DNA of 64,000 nt from assembly GCA_033398695.1 (NCBI GenBank), contig CM065802.1, positions 75,874,096-75,938,095 of the forward strand. Direction: 5' to 3'. Both the position numbers and the translations under genes were made by a program. Within the stretch, counting starts at the first letter, position 1, and each line of letters opens with the position of its first letter. Below are positions 22,356 to 33,519 of this stretch, in pieces. Source of the stretch: Orobanche coerulescens (lineage: Eukaryota > Streptophyta > Magnoliopsida > Lamiales > Orobanchaceae). Under the pieces are notes generated by a model. That model did not search any database, was not told the origin of the DNA, and saw nothing but the letters and a program-made list of their open reading frames with translations.

Positions 22356-22910
22356 CGGTTAATTGTGGTGCATTTTACAAATGTGATTTGATATTGGCAT
22401 TTCCGGAAATGAGTGCTTTCGAACGGTTTTCTTTATTGCATGCATTACTATATGTGTAAGATGTAAGTTGTTCATCTGGTTACTTGTACTAGCGTAATTG
22501 CTAACCCCTCCGGGACCCGTTTTGGGAAATTCGTTTTATGAATTTCGTGTCGGGTTCATCGGGACGAGCTGGACCAAGACACGGATGATGGCCATGCGTG
22601 ATGATTGTGCATAAGAGATGTCTTAATGTCTTGTTGTCTTTTCATCTTTTATGGCTTTTGAACTAATAGTCGTACTCGAGTACTTAAGAGTTCTTGTTTG
22701 TCAGTTGTATTGTTGTGTTTATGTTGTGTTGGATGATGATGTTCTATTGACCGGTTGAACCGGGTGGATTGTTCATTTTGCGTCTTTATGACGTGGTGTT
22801 ATTTTATCGCTTCGTGAGTCGTTGTGTATGATGTCGTTTCACCTGGTGGGTCCCATATAGGGATTCACGGCGCTGTAATATACCTCGGATATCCTGGGGT
22901 GTTAAGAAAA

Positions 22911-22921
22911 TGGTATCGAGC
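22911..22921 (+). other. Primer binding site of A, missing one base
   Basis: The sequence TGGTATCGAGC corresponds to the initiator-Met-tRNA site TGGTATCAGAGC (seen intact in element D at 60435-60446) with the A of CAG absent. A copy with this site would prime poorly, so the lesion must postdate insertion or be a consensus error. Confidence 0.8.
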
Positions 22922-23085
22922 TCTAGGTTTATGGATACCTAGGCTTGTTGGTTTATTGGGTCTTGTAGTGTTTGGTTTTGCACATCATCGTCACGCTGCC
23001 ATGATTCCTAGACTACCGGTGCCGTAAGTTTTCTTTCCTCTGTTCATTAATTCCTTGTATCGCACCCTTGATTCTCGACTTGTGA

Positions 23086-24057
23086 TTGTTCTTTTCCTGT
23101 ACTGATCCTCGTATCGCTTTTGCTACTTATTTAACTCCGGTATGGATCTTTGGAAGAGGTCGTGGTCGCGTCGTGGTCGTGGGCGGCCGGGACGTGGGGC
23201 GGCCGGTGGGGCGGCCACGTCACGCTTCGAGGCCGGCGTCTGGCGACCGTCATAGCCATGCTTCTTCTCAGGAGCGTGCCGATCTTGGTATCGCGGCCGT
23301 TATGCAACAGATGGTGAACCAAATGGCGGCGATAGCTCAGGCGGTTCAGAACCCGGATCAGGCCCACGCTAATCGGGGAGGAGCGGACCGTTGGCTCCAA
23401 GATGTCATCAAGATGCATCCTCCTCAGTTTTCGGGAGCTTCGGACCCGATGGGCTGGGAAGGGTGGATTAAGGAGATATCTAAGGTCTTCGTTGCCACTA
23501 ACTGTCCCGAGGAACGTAGAGTCCCTATTGCTCAATACTTTCTCACGGGGGACGCTACGGATTGGTGGGAGGCCGTTGGGCCCAAAGACCATGCTGCTTC
23601 GTGGGCTGAGTTTCAAGAGTTGATGGAGACCGAATATTGCCCGTGGCCAGTCAGACAGGCTCGGGTACATGCTTTTTATGATGCTCAACCACGGGATATC
23701 CCCGTAGCTCAAGCCATTGCCGATTTTAATAAGGAGTTGGGTTATGTGAAGACCCAAGTTGTCGAGGAGAGTGACAAGATTTTCCATTTCTCCAGACGGA
23801 TGAAGTTGCCGATTCGGGACTATATGTCGGGGCTCGTATGCACTACATTGAAGGATTATCAGAGTAGGGCCCTTGCTTATGATATGTCGGTGACGGCAAG
23901 TGAGGCGGCCCGGGCGAGTAAGAAGCGTAAGTCCGCTGGGAACTTTTCGGGCCACAAGAGTGGGGGTCGGCAGAGATCCCAATCTGCTAACTTCCCGCGG
24001 CGGTGGTCCATTCGTTCACTGGGGTCCTCGTGGAACTACCGGTGCTCCTTTCCGTGA
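23086..24057 (+). pseudogene. Gag of chromovirus A
   Basis: Structural protein of the virus-like particle. The likely true start is a little inside the open frame, before the GRGRGRVVVVGGRDVGRP basic Gly/Arg-rich segment. A Met/Gln-rich helix follows (VMQQMVNQMAAIAQAVQ). The Retrotrans_gag domain then shows PPQFSGASDPMGWEGWIKE, APYFLTGDATDWW-like and SWAEFQELMETEYCP motifs and runs to about residue 290. The frame is lost near 24000 just before the zinc knuckle, which lies in another frame. This is the least damaged part of element A. Confidence 0.9.
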
Positions 24058-24061
24058 TGTG

Positions 24062-24670
24062 AAGTGTTTCAATTGTGGTCGTACGGGCCACATCGGTCGT
24101 ACTTGTTTGAGCCCTTTCCGACGTGTAATCAATGTGGCCCGGGCCACAAGGTCGCTTCTGTCGAGAGGGAGAAAATTCTTGGTGCCCGGGCTTCCATTCC
24201 AGCGCCTAGGGAACCAAGTGTGAATCAGGGATCGTTTGCTCCTCAGTCTCCGCCGAGTGCTAGTCGGGGAAGAGGTCGGGTTCAGCCCTCTAAGGGGGGA
24301 GCTTCTAGTGTCGGCTCCGCCCACCCGCGTGTCTATGAGATGCGGAGGGCCGATGATCCAGCGGCTACCGTAGCGACAGGTACCGTTTATATTCTTTCTC
24401 ATCCTGTCAGTGTGCTTTTCGATTCCGGTGCTACGCATTCGTTTATATCTCTGGATTGTGTGCGCCGTTTGAGTCTCGACCGTTTGACACCTTGTGAGCC
24501 CTTCATCGTTAAGCTTCATAGCGGTGATAGGATCGTTGGTGATCAGGAGGTTCGAGACTGTTCTGTGCTTATTTGTGAGAGGACTTGGCCCTCTAATCTT
24601 ATTGTTGTGAGTATCGAGGGTGAGGATTTGATCCTTGGTGATGGTAGCTCGAGCGGCATGGTGCGATCAT
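24062..24670 (+). pseudogene. Zinc knuckle and aspartic protease of chromovirus A
   Basis: A zinc knuckle CFNCGRTGHIGRTC (C-x2-C-x4-H-x4-C) is encoded at about 24065-24106, and a second, incomplete one (CNQCGPGHK) at 24124-24150 in a different frame. The protease follows: VYEMRRADDPAATVATGT, then the active-site motif VLFDSGATHSFIS (about 24412-24450), then a DCSVLICERTWPSNLIVV stretch. The expected ILGMDWL motif is disrupted at about 24636 (reads LILGDGS), exactly where a CTG-containing codon would be. Confidence 0.88.
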
Positions 24671-24879
24671 GAACTACCGCACGAGAGTCATCACTATGTT
24701 AGCCGAGGACGGCACTGAGCACTTTTCGCGGGCGAAAGAGGGGAAGCCGAAACTTCGTTATTAACGCCTTGAAGGCGATGAAACTCTGCGTAAGGGATGT
24801 ATCGGTTATTGGTGCTATGCCTTGAAGACGGGGATGGTGGAGTCGAGCTTTCGTCGATTCCGATCGTTAATGAATTCCC

Positions 24880-25545
24880 GATGTTTTTCTGACGAGTTAC
24901 CGGATTGCCACCGGATCGTGAGGTCGAGTTCGCTATAGAGTTAGAGCCGGGTGCGGCTCTATTTCAAGGCACCCTATCGCATGGCACCTTCAGAGATGTC
25001 CGAGTTGAAGAAGCAGTTGAGTGAGCTTCTTGAGTCGGGGTATGTTCGACCGAGCGCCTCGCCTTGGGGCGCACCGGTCTGTTTGTGCGAAAGAAGGATG
25101 GTTCGCTACGTTTGTGTATCGACTATCGCGAACTAAACAAGGTGACCATCAAGAACAAGTATCCTTTGCCGAGGATTGACGACTTGTTCGACCGGTTGCG
25201 AGGAGCTTCGGTATTCTCGAAGATTGATTTGAGATCGGGGTACTATCGGCTCGGGTGAGGGAGTCCGACGTGCAGCTTGACTTTTCGGACGAGATACGGA
25301 CATTATGAGTTTGTAGTTATGCCTTTCGGGTTAACTAACGCACCGGCGGTGTTCATGCGATTGATGAACAAAGTCTTTATCGAGTATTTGGATAGGTGTG
25401 TCGTCGTCTTCATTGACGATATTCTTATTTATTCGAGGAACGAGGAAGAGCATGCCCATCATTTGCGGATAGTGTTAGACATTTTGAGGGCCGAGCAACT
25501 CTATGCGAAGTTCTCGAAATGTGAGTTCCGCCGAAAGAAGTGATG
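24880..25545 (+). pseudogene. Reverse transcriptase of chromovirus A (several frames)
   Basis: RT signatures occur in three successive frames: [20 protein letters not shown] (24951 on), then [20 protein letters not shown] and [20 protein letters not shown] with [14 protein letters not shown] (25064-25258), then [20 protein letters not shown] and the catalytic FIDDILIYS (25277-25543). The breaks at about 25080, 25250 and 25545 are small deletions at or near CAG/CTG-like positions. It copies element RNA to DNA when intact; here it is inactive as written. Confidence 0.92.
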
Positions 25546-26320
25546 TTTTGGGCCACGTGATTTCAAACGAGGAGTTCGAGTAGATCCGCGAAAATTGAGG
25601 CGGTGTTGGATTGGGCATCGCCCACAAATGTGAAGGAGGTCCGTAGTTTCTTGGGTTTGGTGGTTACTACCGTAGGTTCGCCGAGGGTTTCTCAAAACTA
25701 GCTCGACCACTTACACAGTTGCTCCGAAATCCGAGAAGTTCGTCTGACCGATGAGAGGCAATCGAGTTTTGAGGAGCTGAAGAGGCGTTTGACTTCAGCC
25801 CCGGTTTTGGCATTGCCATGTGGCAACGAGGGTTTTGTTTATAGCGATGCTTCGGGTCGGGGCCTTGGGTGCGTATTGATGCGGCACGGCAAGACCATTG
25901 CCTATGCGTCGAGACAGTTGAGGCCATATGAGCTTAACTACCCTACTCACGATTTGGAGTTAGCGGCGGTTGTCTTTGCATCAAGATTTGGCGTCACTAT
26001 CTTTTCGGCTCTGCATGTCGATTTTTACCGATCATAAAAGTCAAGTACATATTTACTCAACGAGAGTTGAATATGAGGCAGAGGAGGTGGTTAGAGTTGA
26101 TTAAGGATTATGACCTCGAAATCCTTTATCATCCGGTAAGGCGAATGTCGTGGCCGACGCCTTGAGTCGAAACCGATTGCGTTGCGAACGCTTGAGGTCC
26201 TTACGCCTCGATCCCGAGCTTCGGCGGGCTTTGATCGGGTTAGATGTTGAGGTTTCTTTGCTGGATCTGCTGGGCAACTTTGTGCCTTAGAAATTTAAAT
26301 CGTCTTTGATCGATGAAATT
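25546..26320 (+). pseudogene. RNase H region of chromovirus A
   Basis: RT connection and RNase H sequence in broken frames. The piece 25789-26037 reads [20 protein letters not shown], then [20 protein letters not shown] and [17 protein letters not shown]-like and [23 protein letters not shown] strings follow in other frames (about 26020-26120), and [15 protein letters not shown] is split at about 26135. RNase H removes the RNA strand during replication. Confidence 0.85.
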
Positions 26321-26639
26321 AAATCAAGCAATTAGAGGATCCGATGATTACTCAAATCCGAGAGAACGTTCTTAAAGGAAAGTCTCACGGGTTTGTGATT
26401 CACGAGGATGGCGTTTTGAGATTCAGTCGGCTTTGTGTGCCGAACGACTCGAGTTGAGGCGAGTATTTTACTGAGGCCCATGCTACACCTTATTCCGTTC
26501 ATCCCTGGTACGAGTAAGATGTACAAGGACACGAGGAGGAACTTCACGGTGGAATGATATGAAGGAGGAAGTCGCACGGTTTGTGGCGAGATGTTTGACT
26601 TGCCCAGGTCAAAATCGAGCATCGTGACCGGTCAAGTTA

Positions 26640-27382
26640 TTGCGATCACTTCCGCTCCTAATGGAAATGGGAAGATATATCGATGGATTTCGTTACGAGT
26701 TTGCCGAGATCGAGGTCGGGCATGAATATGGTATGGGTGATTGTTGATCGCGACCAAGTCGGCACATTTTCCGGGCATCAAGGACACTTGGGGCCGGAGA
26801 AGTTAGCTCGTGTGTTTATTGCGCGGTCGTGAGACTTCACGGTACTCAAGTCTATTGTTTCGGATCGTGACGGCCGCTTTGTATCGCACTTCGCGGGCGG
26901 TGCATAAGGCGTTAGGTACCGGTTGCGTTTGAGTACCTCTTTTCATCCCGATCGGATGGACGGTCGGAGCACTATCCGGACATTCGAGGACATGTTGCGT
27001 GCTTGTGCCCTCGATTGGAGTAGTGATTTGGGAGGAGCATTTGCCATTGATCGAATTCACGTACAACAATAGTTGGCACGCGTCGATTCGGATGGCACCG
27101 TATGAGGCACTTTATGGGCGGCGATGTCGATCGCCGATTTGTTGGAATGAGGCGTCCGATTTAGTCGACCGAGCCGGATGTCGTTTTAGAGACGAGGCGG
27201 AAGATAGAGTTAATTCGAGAACGGATGTTGGCGCCGCAGTCGACGAAGTCATATGCCGGCGTCGTCGCCGACCTTTGGAATTCGAGGTGGGAGACCACGT
27301 TTTGCTAAAGGTGTCGCCGACGAAGGGAGTTTTTCGTTTTGGGAAGAAAGGAAAGGAGCCCGAGATTTATTGGACCCTTTGA
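26640..27382 (+). pseudogene. Integrase core of chromovirus A (frameshifted)
   Basis: The [19 protein letters not shown] start (26667 on), KDTWG, SIVSDRDGRF (26850-26882), TDG-like and ERT-like strings are all readable but in different frames. The open piece 26999-27382 carries [20 protein letters not shown] and [15 protein letters not shown], then [20 protein letters not shown]. The catalytic residues are present in sequence but no continuous protein is encoded. Confidence 0.88.
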
Positions 27383-27703
27383 GATTCTCGAGCGAGTCGG
27401 TGAATTAGCGTACCGTTTGGCGTTACCTCCGGCCTTGGGTCATGTTCATAGCATTTTCATGTTTCCCGATTGAGGAAATATGTTAGGATCCTAGTCACGT
27501 CATCGATTATGGCGACATTGATATTGTCAAGATGTTACTTTCAAGAGCGCCCTTTGAAGATTTTGGAACATCGTGAGAAACAATTGAGGCATAAGACCAT
27601 CCCTTTGGTCAAGGTGCAATGGTCGATACACGGTGTCGAGGAGGCAACTTGGGAAACCGAGGATAGCATGCGTGCTAGGTACCCCGAGTTGTTTGTTTCT
27701 TAA
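27383..27703 (+). pseudogene. Chromodomain-like C-terminus of chromovirus A
   Basis: Continues the integrase tail ([18 protein letters not shown] in a shifted frame). The open piece 27470-27703 holds PLKILEHREKQLRHKTIPLV and KVQWSIHGVEEATWETED, then YPELFVS and a stop 34 bp before the LTR. Same C-terminus type as elements H and C. Confidence 0.88.
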
Positions 27704-27737
27704 GTTTCGGACGAAACTTATTTTTAGAGGGGTAGAA

Positions 27738-29598
27738 TGTAATATCCGGTATTTTCTTTCCCTTGTATTTTCATTTTGGGTATATTTCTCGGTCATAGTG
27801 ACCCACATGTATCTTTCAAGATGTCCTTCCTGTCAATTGTTGAATTGTACTCTCGTTATTGTTCGTTGTTTCAACTTTCCTCGCATGAGTTCGACTTTGT
27901 TAGATCATCATTAATTTTTGGTGACTCCAAAAATTATAAATCTTTGCAATATTATAGAACATCGAATTAGCTTCCCAATGGTTCAAACGGTGAGTCAATC
28001 GGAGTCCGGACGAGAGAGTTATGGTCGTTTCAGTTTTTGGCCGAGCACTCCCAGGAGCCTTTCGGCCGATTGGGGGGGCCGATAGACTCTACTGCCGGCA
28101 TCCCGTATGGGTATCGGTTGGGCCTATCGGCCGATAGGCCGGCCGATATGTAAATTTCTTCACCTTCGAACTTCCAGTAGCCTTTTGGCCGATAAGGGGG
28201 GTCGATAGACCCTACTGCCGGCATTCCGTATGACTATCGGTTGGGCCTATCGGCCGATAGGCCGGCCGATAGGTTCTGCTGTGTTGCACTATAAATGTGG
28301 TTTTGAGCGTGAACAGCTCATTCTTTCCCTTTTTTTCCACCGAGTCGCGAGAGAGAGATAGAGAGGGAGAGAGTTCTTCATCCGGGGGTCGATTTTCATC
28401 ATTTCTTTTCGGTTGTGAGGCTCGGATAATCAATCTAACGCGCGTTCTACGGATCTTAGTACTCGAATCTTCCAAGGTAATGCTCTAAAACCCTATTTCG
28501 ATTAATTTGGGGGTTTTGGGTTTTTCTTCCGATTCGTTCCGTTTCGTTGGTGGATTCATGATGTATACGATTGATATTGTTAGTATCTTTAGTTTTCCTA
28601 CGGATTCATGGATATTTTGTGGATTTTTATGGAATCGAGAGGGTTTGGTTGTGGTCCGCCCTCGTTGTTATTTTTGTATGAATATACATGAATCGTAGGC
28701 GGGTTTCCGGGTGTATTCCTTTTCCGTAATCGTCTAGAGTTGGTTGTGATTGTGTTGTTCGAATCGTTAGGTTCATCCGCTCGGTTCCTCACGGTCGTGC
28801 TTGATTCTTCCGGTCCGTTCGCGTCACCGTCTATTAATCGAGGCAAGTATCCTTATGAACTTACAATCTTGGCATAGTAGTTTTGTATGAGAAATTTGTG
28901 TGTGTGTGTATGCTCACTACGGGTTAGACTCGACGGGGTCTCGGTAGGGGTCCACGGAGGTGTGGATCGAGCTTTGCTTTTAACCACTACGGGTTAGATC
29001 CGACGGGGTCTCGGTAGGGGTCCACGGAGGTGTGGATCGACGGTTAATTGTGGTGCATTTTACAAATGTGATTTGATATTGGCATTTCCGGAAATGAGTG
29101 CTTTGAACGGTTTTCTTTATTGCATGCATTACTATATGTGTAAGATGTAAGTTGTTCATCCGTTACTTGTACTAGCGTAATTGCTAACCCCTCCTGGGAC
29201 CCGTTTTGGGGAAATTCGTTTTATGAATTTCAGTCAGTTCATCGGGACGAGCGGGCCTGACCAAGATACGGATGATGGCCATGCGTGATGATTGTGCATA
29301 AGAGATGTCTTAATGTCTTGTTGTCTTTTCATCTTTTATGGCTTTTGAACTAATAGCTGTACTCGAGTACTTAAGAGTTCTTGTTTGTCCAGATTGTATT
29401 GTTGTGTTTATGTTGTGTTGGATGATGATGTTCTATTGACCGGTTGAACCGGGTGGATTGTTCTGTTTTGTGTCTTTATGACGTGGTGTTATTTTATCGT
29501 TTCTGTGAGTCGTTGTGTATGATGCTGTTCAGCCTGGTGGGTCCCATATAGGGATTCACGGCGCTGTAATATACCTCGGATATCCTGGGGGTGTTACA
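27738..29598 (+). repeat. 3' LTR of chromovirus A (1861 bp)
   Basis: Starts TGTAATATCCGG after the purine tract TTAGAGGGGTAGAA and ends GGGGTGTTACA at 29598, followed by the TSD TTTTC. It keeps CAG and CTG triplets at sites where the 5' LTR is altered. TATA box at 28290-28296, with the palindrome array just before it. Confidence 0.94.
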
Positions 29599-31146
29599 TT
29601 TTCTGCACTTTTCGAGGAGAAACATTCATTTTCTCCTCTCTTCTTCCTCCTATCATTCTAGGCGATTCTAAGGGCGATTTTGGGCGATTTGAGTGCTCCC
29701 AAACTTGTAGAGATCATCCACCTCAAGTCTTGTTGTAGATTTTGGACCTCTACTTGAATCCTTCATCCAAATCATGGTATTTTGGCTTGAACCCTTGTTT
29801 TTGTAGATTTGGGGATTTTCCTTTTTGATTTCGATTCCAATACGTTTTTGATCAATTAATTGTTGTATAAACGTTGTTTTAAACTTGTTCTATGGATTGG
29901 ATACTCGTATCTTTGGTTCGTTCGACCCGAGGGGTGATTTCTTTGTTCTTGAAGGGTCTTGAACATTTAATGTTCGATTAAATGTTCGAATGAGTTCCCT
30001 TTGATAGTTTGTTGGGATTTCCGTTGTTTTCAGTCTTGATTCTCGTCGTAATCATGTTTTATTATTCCTTACGGAGTATTATAGGTGCTCGATGATTCCG
30101 ATGATGAATTCCGTTGGTGATTGATGTTTCATGTGGTGTTTTCCCGTAGTAATTTTGGTGCTATCGCGTTCTAGATAGTGTTCGGGAATTTGAGGGCTAC
30201 CCGGCCGTATCCGTTCATTTTTCCATTGCTCGTAATATCGACGCAAGCACCTTGTCCATACTATTCTTGTTTTGTGGATATGATAATTGGTGATCATCTT
30301 GGTGTGTTTGTTTATTTGTTTGAAATGAGTTTTCAAAGGATTCGGCTAGCCTCGTTAAAGGCTCACTTTCAAAACGCGTGTGTTTTGTAAATTGTGTGGG
30401 TTGTAAGTGACTACGTGAATCCTTTGGATATATTTGGTGTTGATGTTGCGCTTGATAATGCGTGCGTACGTATATTGCTTATTTCCGTCGCGTTATGGTT
30501 AACATGCGTGTTGTTATTTATTCGTGTGGTTGTGGACTGACGGATGAATTATGTGAATTGGTGTATTGATTTGATAATTGTTACGACGATGACTGTGTAC
30601 TTGATGTTTGTGACAATGCGAATATTTTTTGTGAGAGACGTCATATCCGGGAGCCTCTGAGGGCGGGGCGTGCGATCTCCGGTCTGGTGTACGCTGCAAT
30701 GTGCGGCTCCATATGGTTGGTGAACGCCGGTGTTTACCTGATGCACGTGCAAGGGGCGGCTCTTATGGGAGTGACGCCGGCGCGGTAGACACGGACAAGG
30801 TGCGGCTGACATGTGGAGTGAACGCCGGTGCACAGGCGTTTCAATGGAGGCGCCTCGCAGGCTTATTGGTAACGGATATTGAGTGTTTAGCTAAGATCCC
30901 GTTACCGAACGATTATTGTATTTCAAATTCTTTCGACCCTTTTCAAATGCTGGTCTCGATATAGACCGTGATTCTTATTTTCTGAAAGTGTGTTTCAACT
31001 CGTTTTTAAAGTGTTGGTATCAGGGTTAATTAACCAAGGACATTTGACGAGATCTCCGAGGGTTAATTAATCAGGGGTCTTGAGCAGTTTTTGGGCGGAC
31101 GAAAGGCTGTGTCCTTGATTATTACTGTGTTGTCATTTTGTGTTTT

Positions 31147-31290
31147 GGGTCGAGGACCCCATGTGATGTTGTGATGTTTGATCTCATGTTGATATTATTT
31201 GGATTGGGTCGAGGACCCCGTGTGATGTTGTGATGTTTGATCTCATGTTGATATTATTTGGATTGGGTCGAGGACCCCGTGTGATGTTGA
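31147..31290 (+). repeat. 59-bp tandem repeat in solo LTR B
   Basis: Nearly three copies of a unit starting GGGTCGAGGACCCC and continuing TGTGATGTTGTGATGTTTG lie at about 31147, 31206 and 31265. The corresponding part of the D LTR has only one GTCGAGGACAC-like copy. Confidence 0.8.
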
Positions 31291-31746
31291 GACGTTGTAA
31301 TTTGTTTAGCTAGCCAGCTCGGGAGGGTCCTTCGAGGCCTGAGTGGGATTTGTGGCTTCGTCCCGGTCCTAGGCGATGCGCATGCGCGATTATGTTTTGT
31401 TGATTTTTATGTCCGTCGAGGACACGTGATATTGGGCTCTGGCCCTGTGTATTGTTGTCGGTTTTCTATTTGCGAAAACAAAACCTTTGGGCTGTGACCC
31501 CTGTTGATTTTGGAAAGAGAAGGATTCGGAAATCCTAAATTGGTTTCTATTAAAACTCTCGATGGCATTTTAAACTGTTTTATAAATTGTTTCCCTTGAT
31601 TTGTGATCTTTCGGTTTTGGAATGTTTTACCAAACTTATGCCTCGGGAAGTGCTTTTCGTTACGTTTGGAACTTTGAGGATCCCTGGTTATTGTTATTCG
31701 TGGAATGTGAATTGTATGGCTCGTATTTTTGCACTTGTACTTGCAC

Positions 31747-31790
31747 TAGCAAAACAGTGGAGTTTTGCTAACCCCCGTGTATTCTGGGGT
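31747..31790 (+). other. Twin stem-loops in solo LTR B
   Basis: TAGCAAAAC (31747-31755) pairs with GTTTTGCTA (31762-31770), a 9-bp stem with loop AGTGGA. It is followed directly by ACCCC (31771-31775) pairing with GGGGT (31786-31790). This is the same arrangement as in LTRs H, A and D. Confidence 0.7.
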
Positions 31791-32150
31791 GGATGTCTAT
31801 TTTTGCATTCAGGTTTTGGAGCATAACACAGGGTCGGCACGAAGGATGATGAAAGATGATCGATACTAATCACATGAGGAACCGTACATTGTTTATCGGT
31901 TCAGTTGTAATTTATTTTCCGCTGCTACATTTTTCCCGTTGTACGGGTGTGGTTGCATTTTGACCCCTGCGTGGGCATGAGTTGTATTTGAGTTGTATGT
32001 ATTTATTGAAAGACCAAATCGGTCTACTGAGTCATTTTAGCCTTAAAGGCATAGTTGAGTTGTTATATGTTGTTACCAGCCTGGTAGATCCTTGAGGAAA
32101 GGGTCTACGGCGTGTAATATCCCTGAGCGGATTGGGGGTGTTACATCAGA

Positions 32151-32660
32151 TGGATCGTCCCAACACAAAGGAGATCTACAACGATGGCCATACATTGCTT
32201 CATAAGGTGCCATCTGAATCGAAGCATGCCAGCTATTATTATAAGTGAATTCCAACAAAGGTAGTTGGGCTTCCCAACCGCCCTTCCAATCAAGAACACA
32301 AGCCCTCAACATATCCTCTAGAGTCTGGATAGTCCTCTCAGTCTGACCATCAGTCTGCGGATGAAATGTTGTGCTGAAGTTCAAATGCGTACCTATCGCA
32401 CGATGAACTGCTTTTCAAAAATGTGACACGAATCGCCCGTCACGATCTGATACAATACTCTTGAGGGTACCATGTAACCTTACAATCTCTTTAATAAACA
32501 GCTGGGCCAATCTCTCGGGACCCCACGTATCTTTAATATCCAAAACGTGGGCTGATTTTGTCAGAGGATCCACAACCACCCAAATCGTATTCATCCCTCA
32601 ATGACTCGTCGACAAGCTGGTGATAAAGTCCATCGATATGTCCTCCCATTTTCACTCAGG
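32151..32660 (-). pseudogene. Chromovirus C integrase core, upstream half
   Basis: Minus-strand integrase core ending at the TCAGA duplication. Visible motifs: [11 protein letters not shown] near 32655 (first catalytic D), KDTWGPERLAQLFIKEIVRL, IVSDRDGRFVSHF (second D), [20 protein letters not shown] (catalytic E) and [20 protein letters not shown]. Internal stops are present (near 32600 and 32415). The downstream half is at 20025-20585. Confidence 0.92.
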
Positions 32661-33519
32661 AATCGGGAGCAGTTTCAGCATTATTGTGGGTCAGTGATGC
32701 TCAATCTTAACCTGTTGACAGGTTAAACACCTCGAAATGAATTCTGCAACTTCACGTTTCATATTCCCCCACCAATAATATTACTTCAAATCCTTATACA
32801 TTTTGCTAGACCCCGGGTGAATGGAGTACGGGGTAGCATGAGCTTCTCACAGGATAGAGTTCCTCAACTTTTCGTCTACAGGTACACAAGATCGATTCCT
32901 GAAGCGTATCAATCCATCCTCGTGGATCACAAATCGGGGGCTTTCCCGCGAGTTACTTCATCCCGAACTCGAGTTAAGAATGGGTCCGTAGCCTACTTCG
33001 ATCTAATTATATTATCAAGGGACGATGAAATATCAAGGGTGCAAAGCTGTCTCTGGATAAGCTGTAACCAAACTTCAATTTCCGGCCTCACAAATTCTAA
33101 ATGCAATTCCCTCTGAACTATCAAGCGGGCCATCATTTGCTCCTGAACTGTCTTACGACTCAAGGCATCGGCAACTACATTTGCTTTGCCCTGATGATAA
33201 AAGATATCGATATCATAATCTTTGATTAGTTCTAGCCACTTTCTGTGCCTCATATTTAATTCCTTCTGAGTAAAAATGTACTTTAGGCTCTTATGGTCCG
33301 TAAAAATCTGACAGGTAACTCCATACAGATAGTGACGCCAGATTTTTAAAGCAAACACCATGACTGCAAGCTCCAAATCATGGGTGTGGTAGTTAACCTT
33401 GTAAGGTCGTAGCTGTCTTGATGCATAGGAGATCACCTTCCCGTTCTACATTAGCACACATCCAAGTCCCTGTTTTGACGCGTCACTATACACCACGAAT
33501 CCTTCCGTTCCTTTTGGTA
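32661..33519 (-). pseudogene. Chromovirus C RNase H and integrase zinc-binding linker
   Basis: The open piece 32993-33436 encodes [20 protein letters not shown], then [20 protein letters not shown] and [15 protein letters not shown], the RNase H end of Ty3 elements. Downstream (32993-32661) the HHCC linker of the integrase is readable in broken frames. Confidence 0.88.

Larger units (their letters stand above)
21070..22905 (+). repeat. 5' LTR of chromovirus A
   Basis: Starts TGTAATATCCGG. Its 3' end reads GGGGTGTTA then AGAAAATGG where the 3' LTR ends GGGGGTGTTACA, so the terminal CA is altered. It aligns with 27738-29598 throughout; many of the differences are one- to three-base changes at CAG or CTG in the 3' LTR copy. 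Contents: palindrome array, TATA (21612-21618), tandem repeats (22227-22355) and twin stem-loops (22490-22525). Confidence 0.93.
21070..29598 (+). mobile_element. Full-length chromovirus A nested in solo LTR B
   Basis: LTR (21070-about 22905), primer site (22911), gag, protease, RT, RNase H, integrase and chromodomain-like tail, purine tract (about 27725-27737), LTR (27738-29598), with TSD TTTTC at 21065-21069 and 29599-29603. It is a complete Tekay-like chromovirus of 8.5 kb. The coding region is broken by many small indels that cluster at CAG/CTG/CCG trinucleotides, and the 5' LTR differs from the 3' LTR in the same manner. Confidence 0.95.
20586..32145 (+). mobile_element. Solo LTR B (split by element A)
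   Basis: A single LTR starts TGTAATATCCGCAATTTCG (20586) and ends GATTGGGGGTGTTACA (32145), flanked by identical TCAGA at 20581-20585 and 32146-32150. Without the nested element A it is about 3.03 kb (20586-21069 plus 29604-32145). It matches the 5' LTR of element D (57661-60430) in order and sequence. No internal region or second LTR is present, so it is the product of LTR-LTR recombination. It interrupts the integrase of C. Confidence 0.93.

Noticed and set aside
24000..27703. Programmed frameshifting in pol of element A
   Set aside because: There are too many breaks, they fall within domains, and they match CAG/CTG lesions; related elements use one continuous frame.
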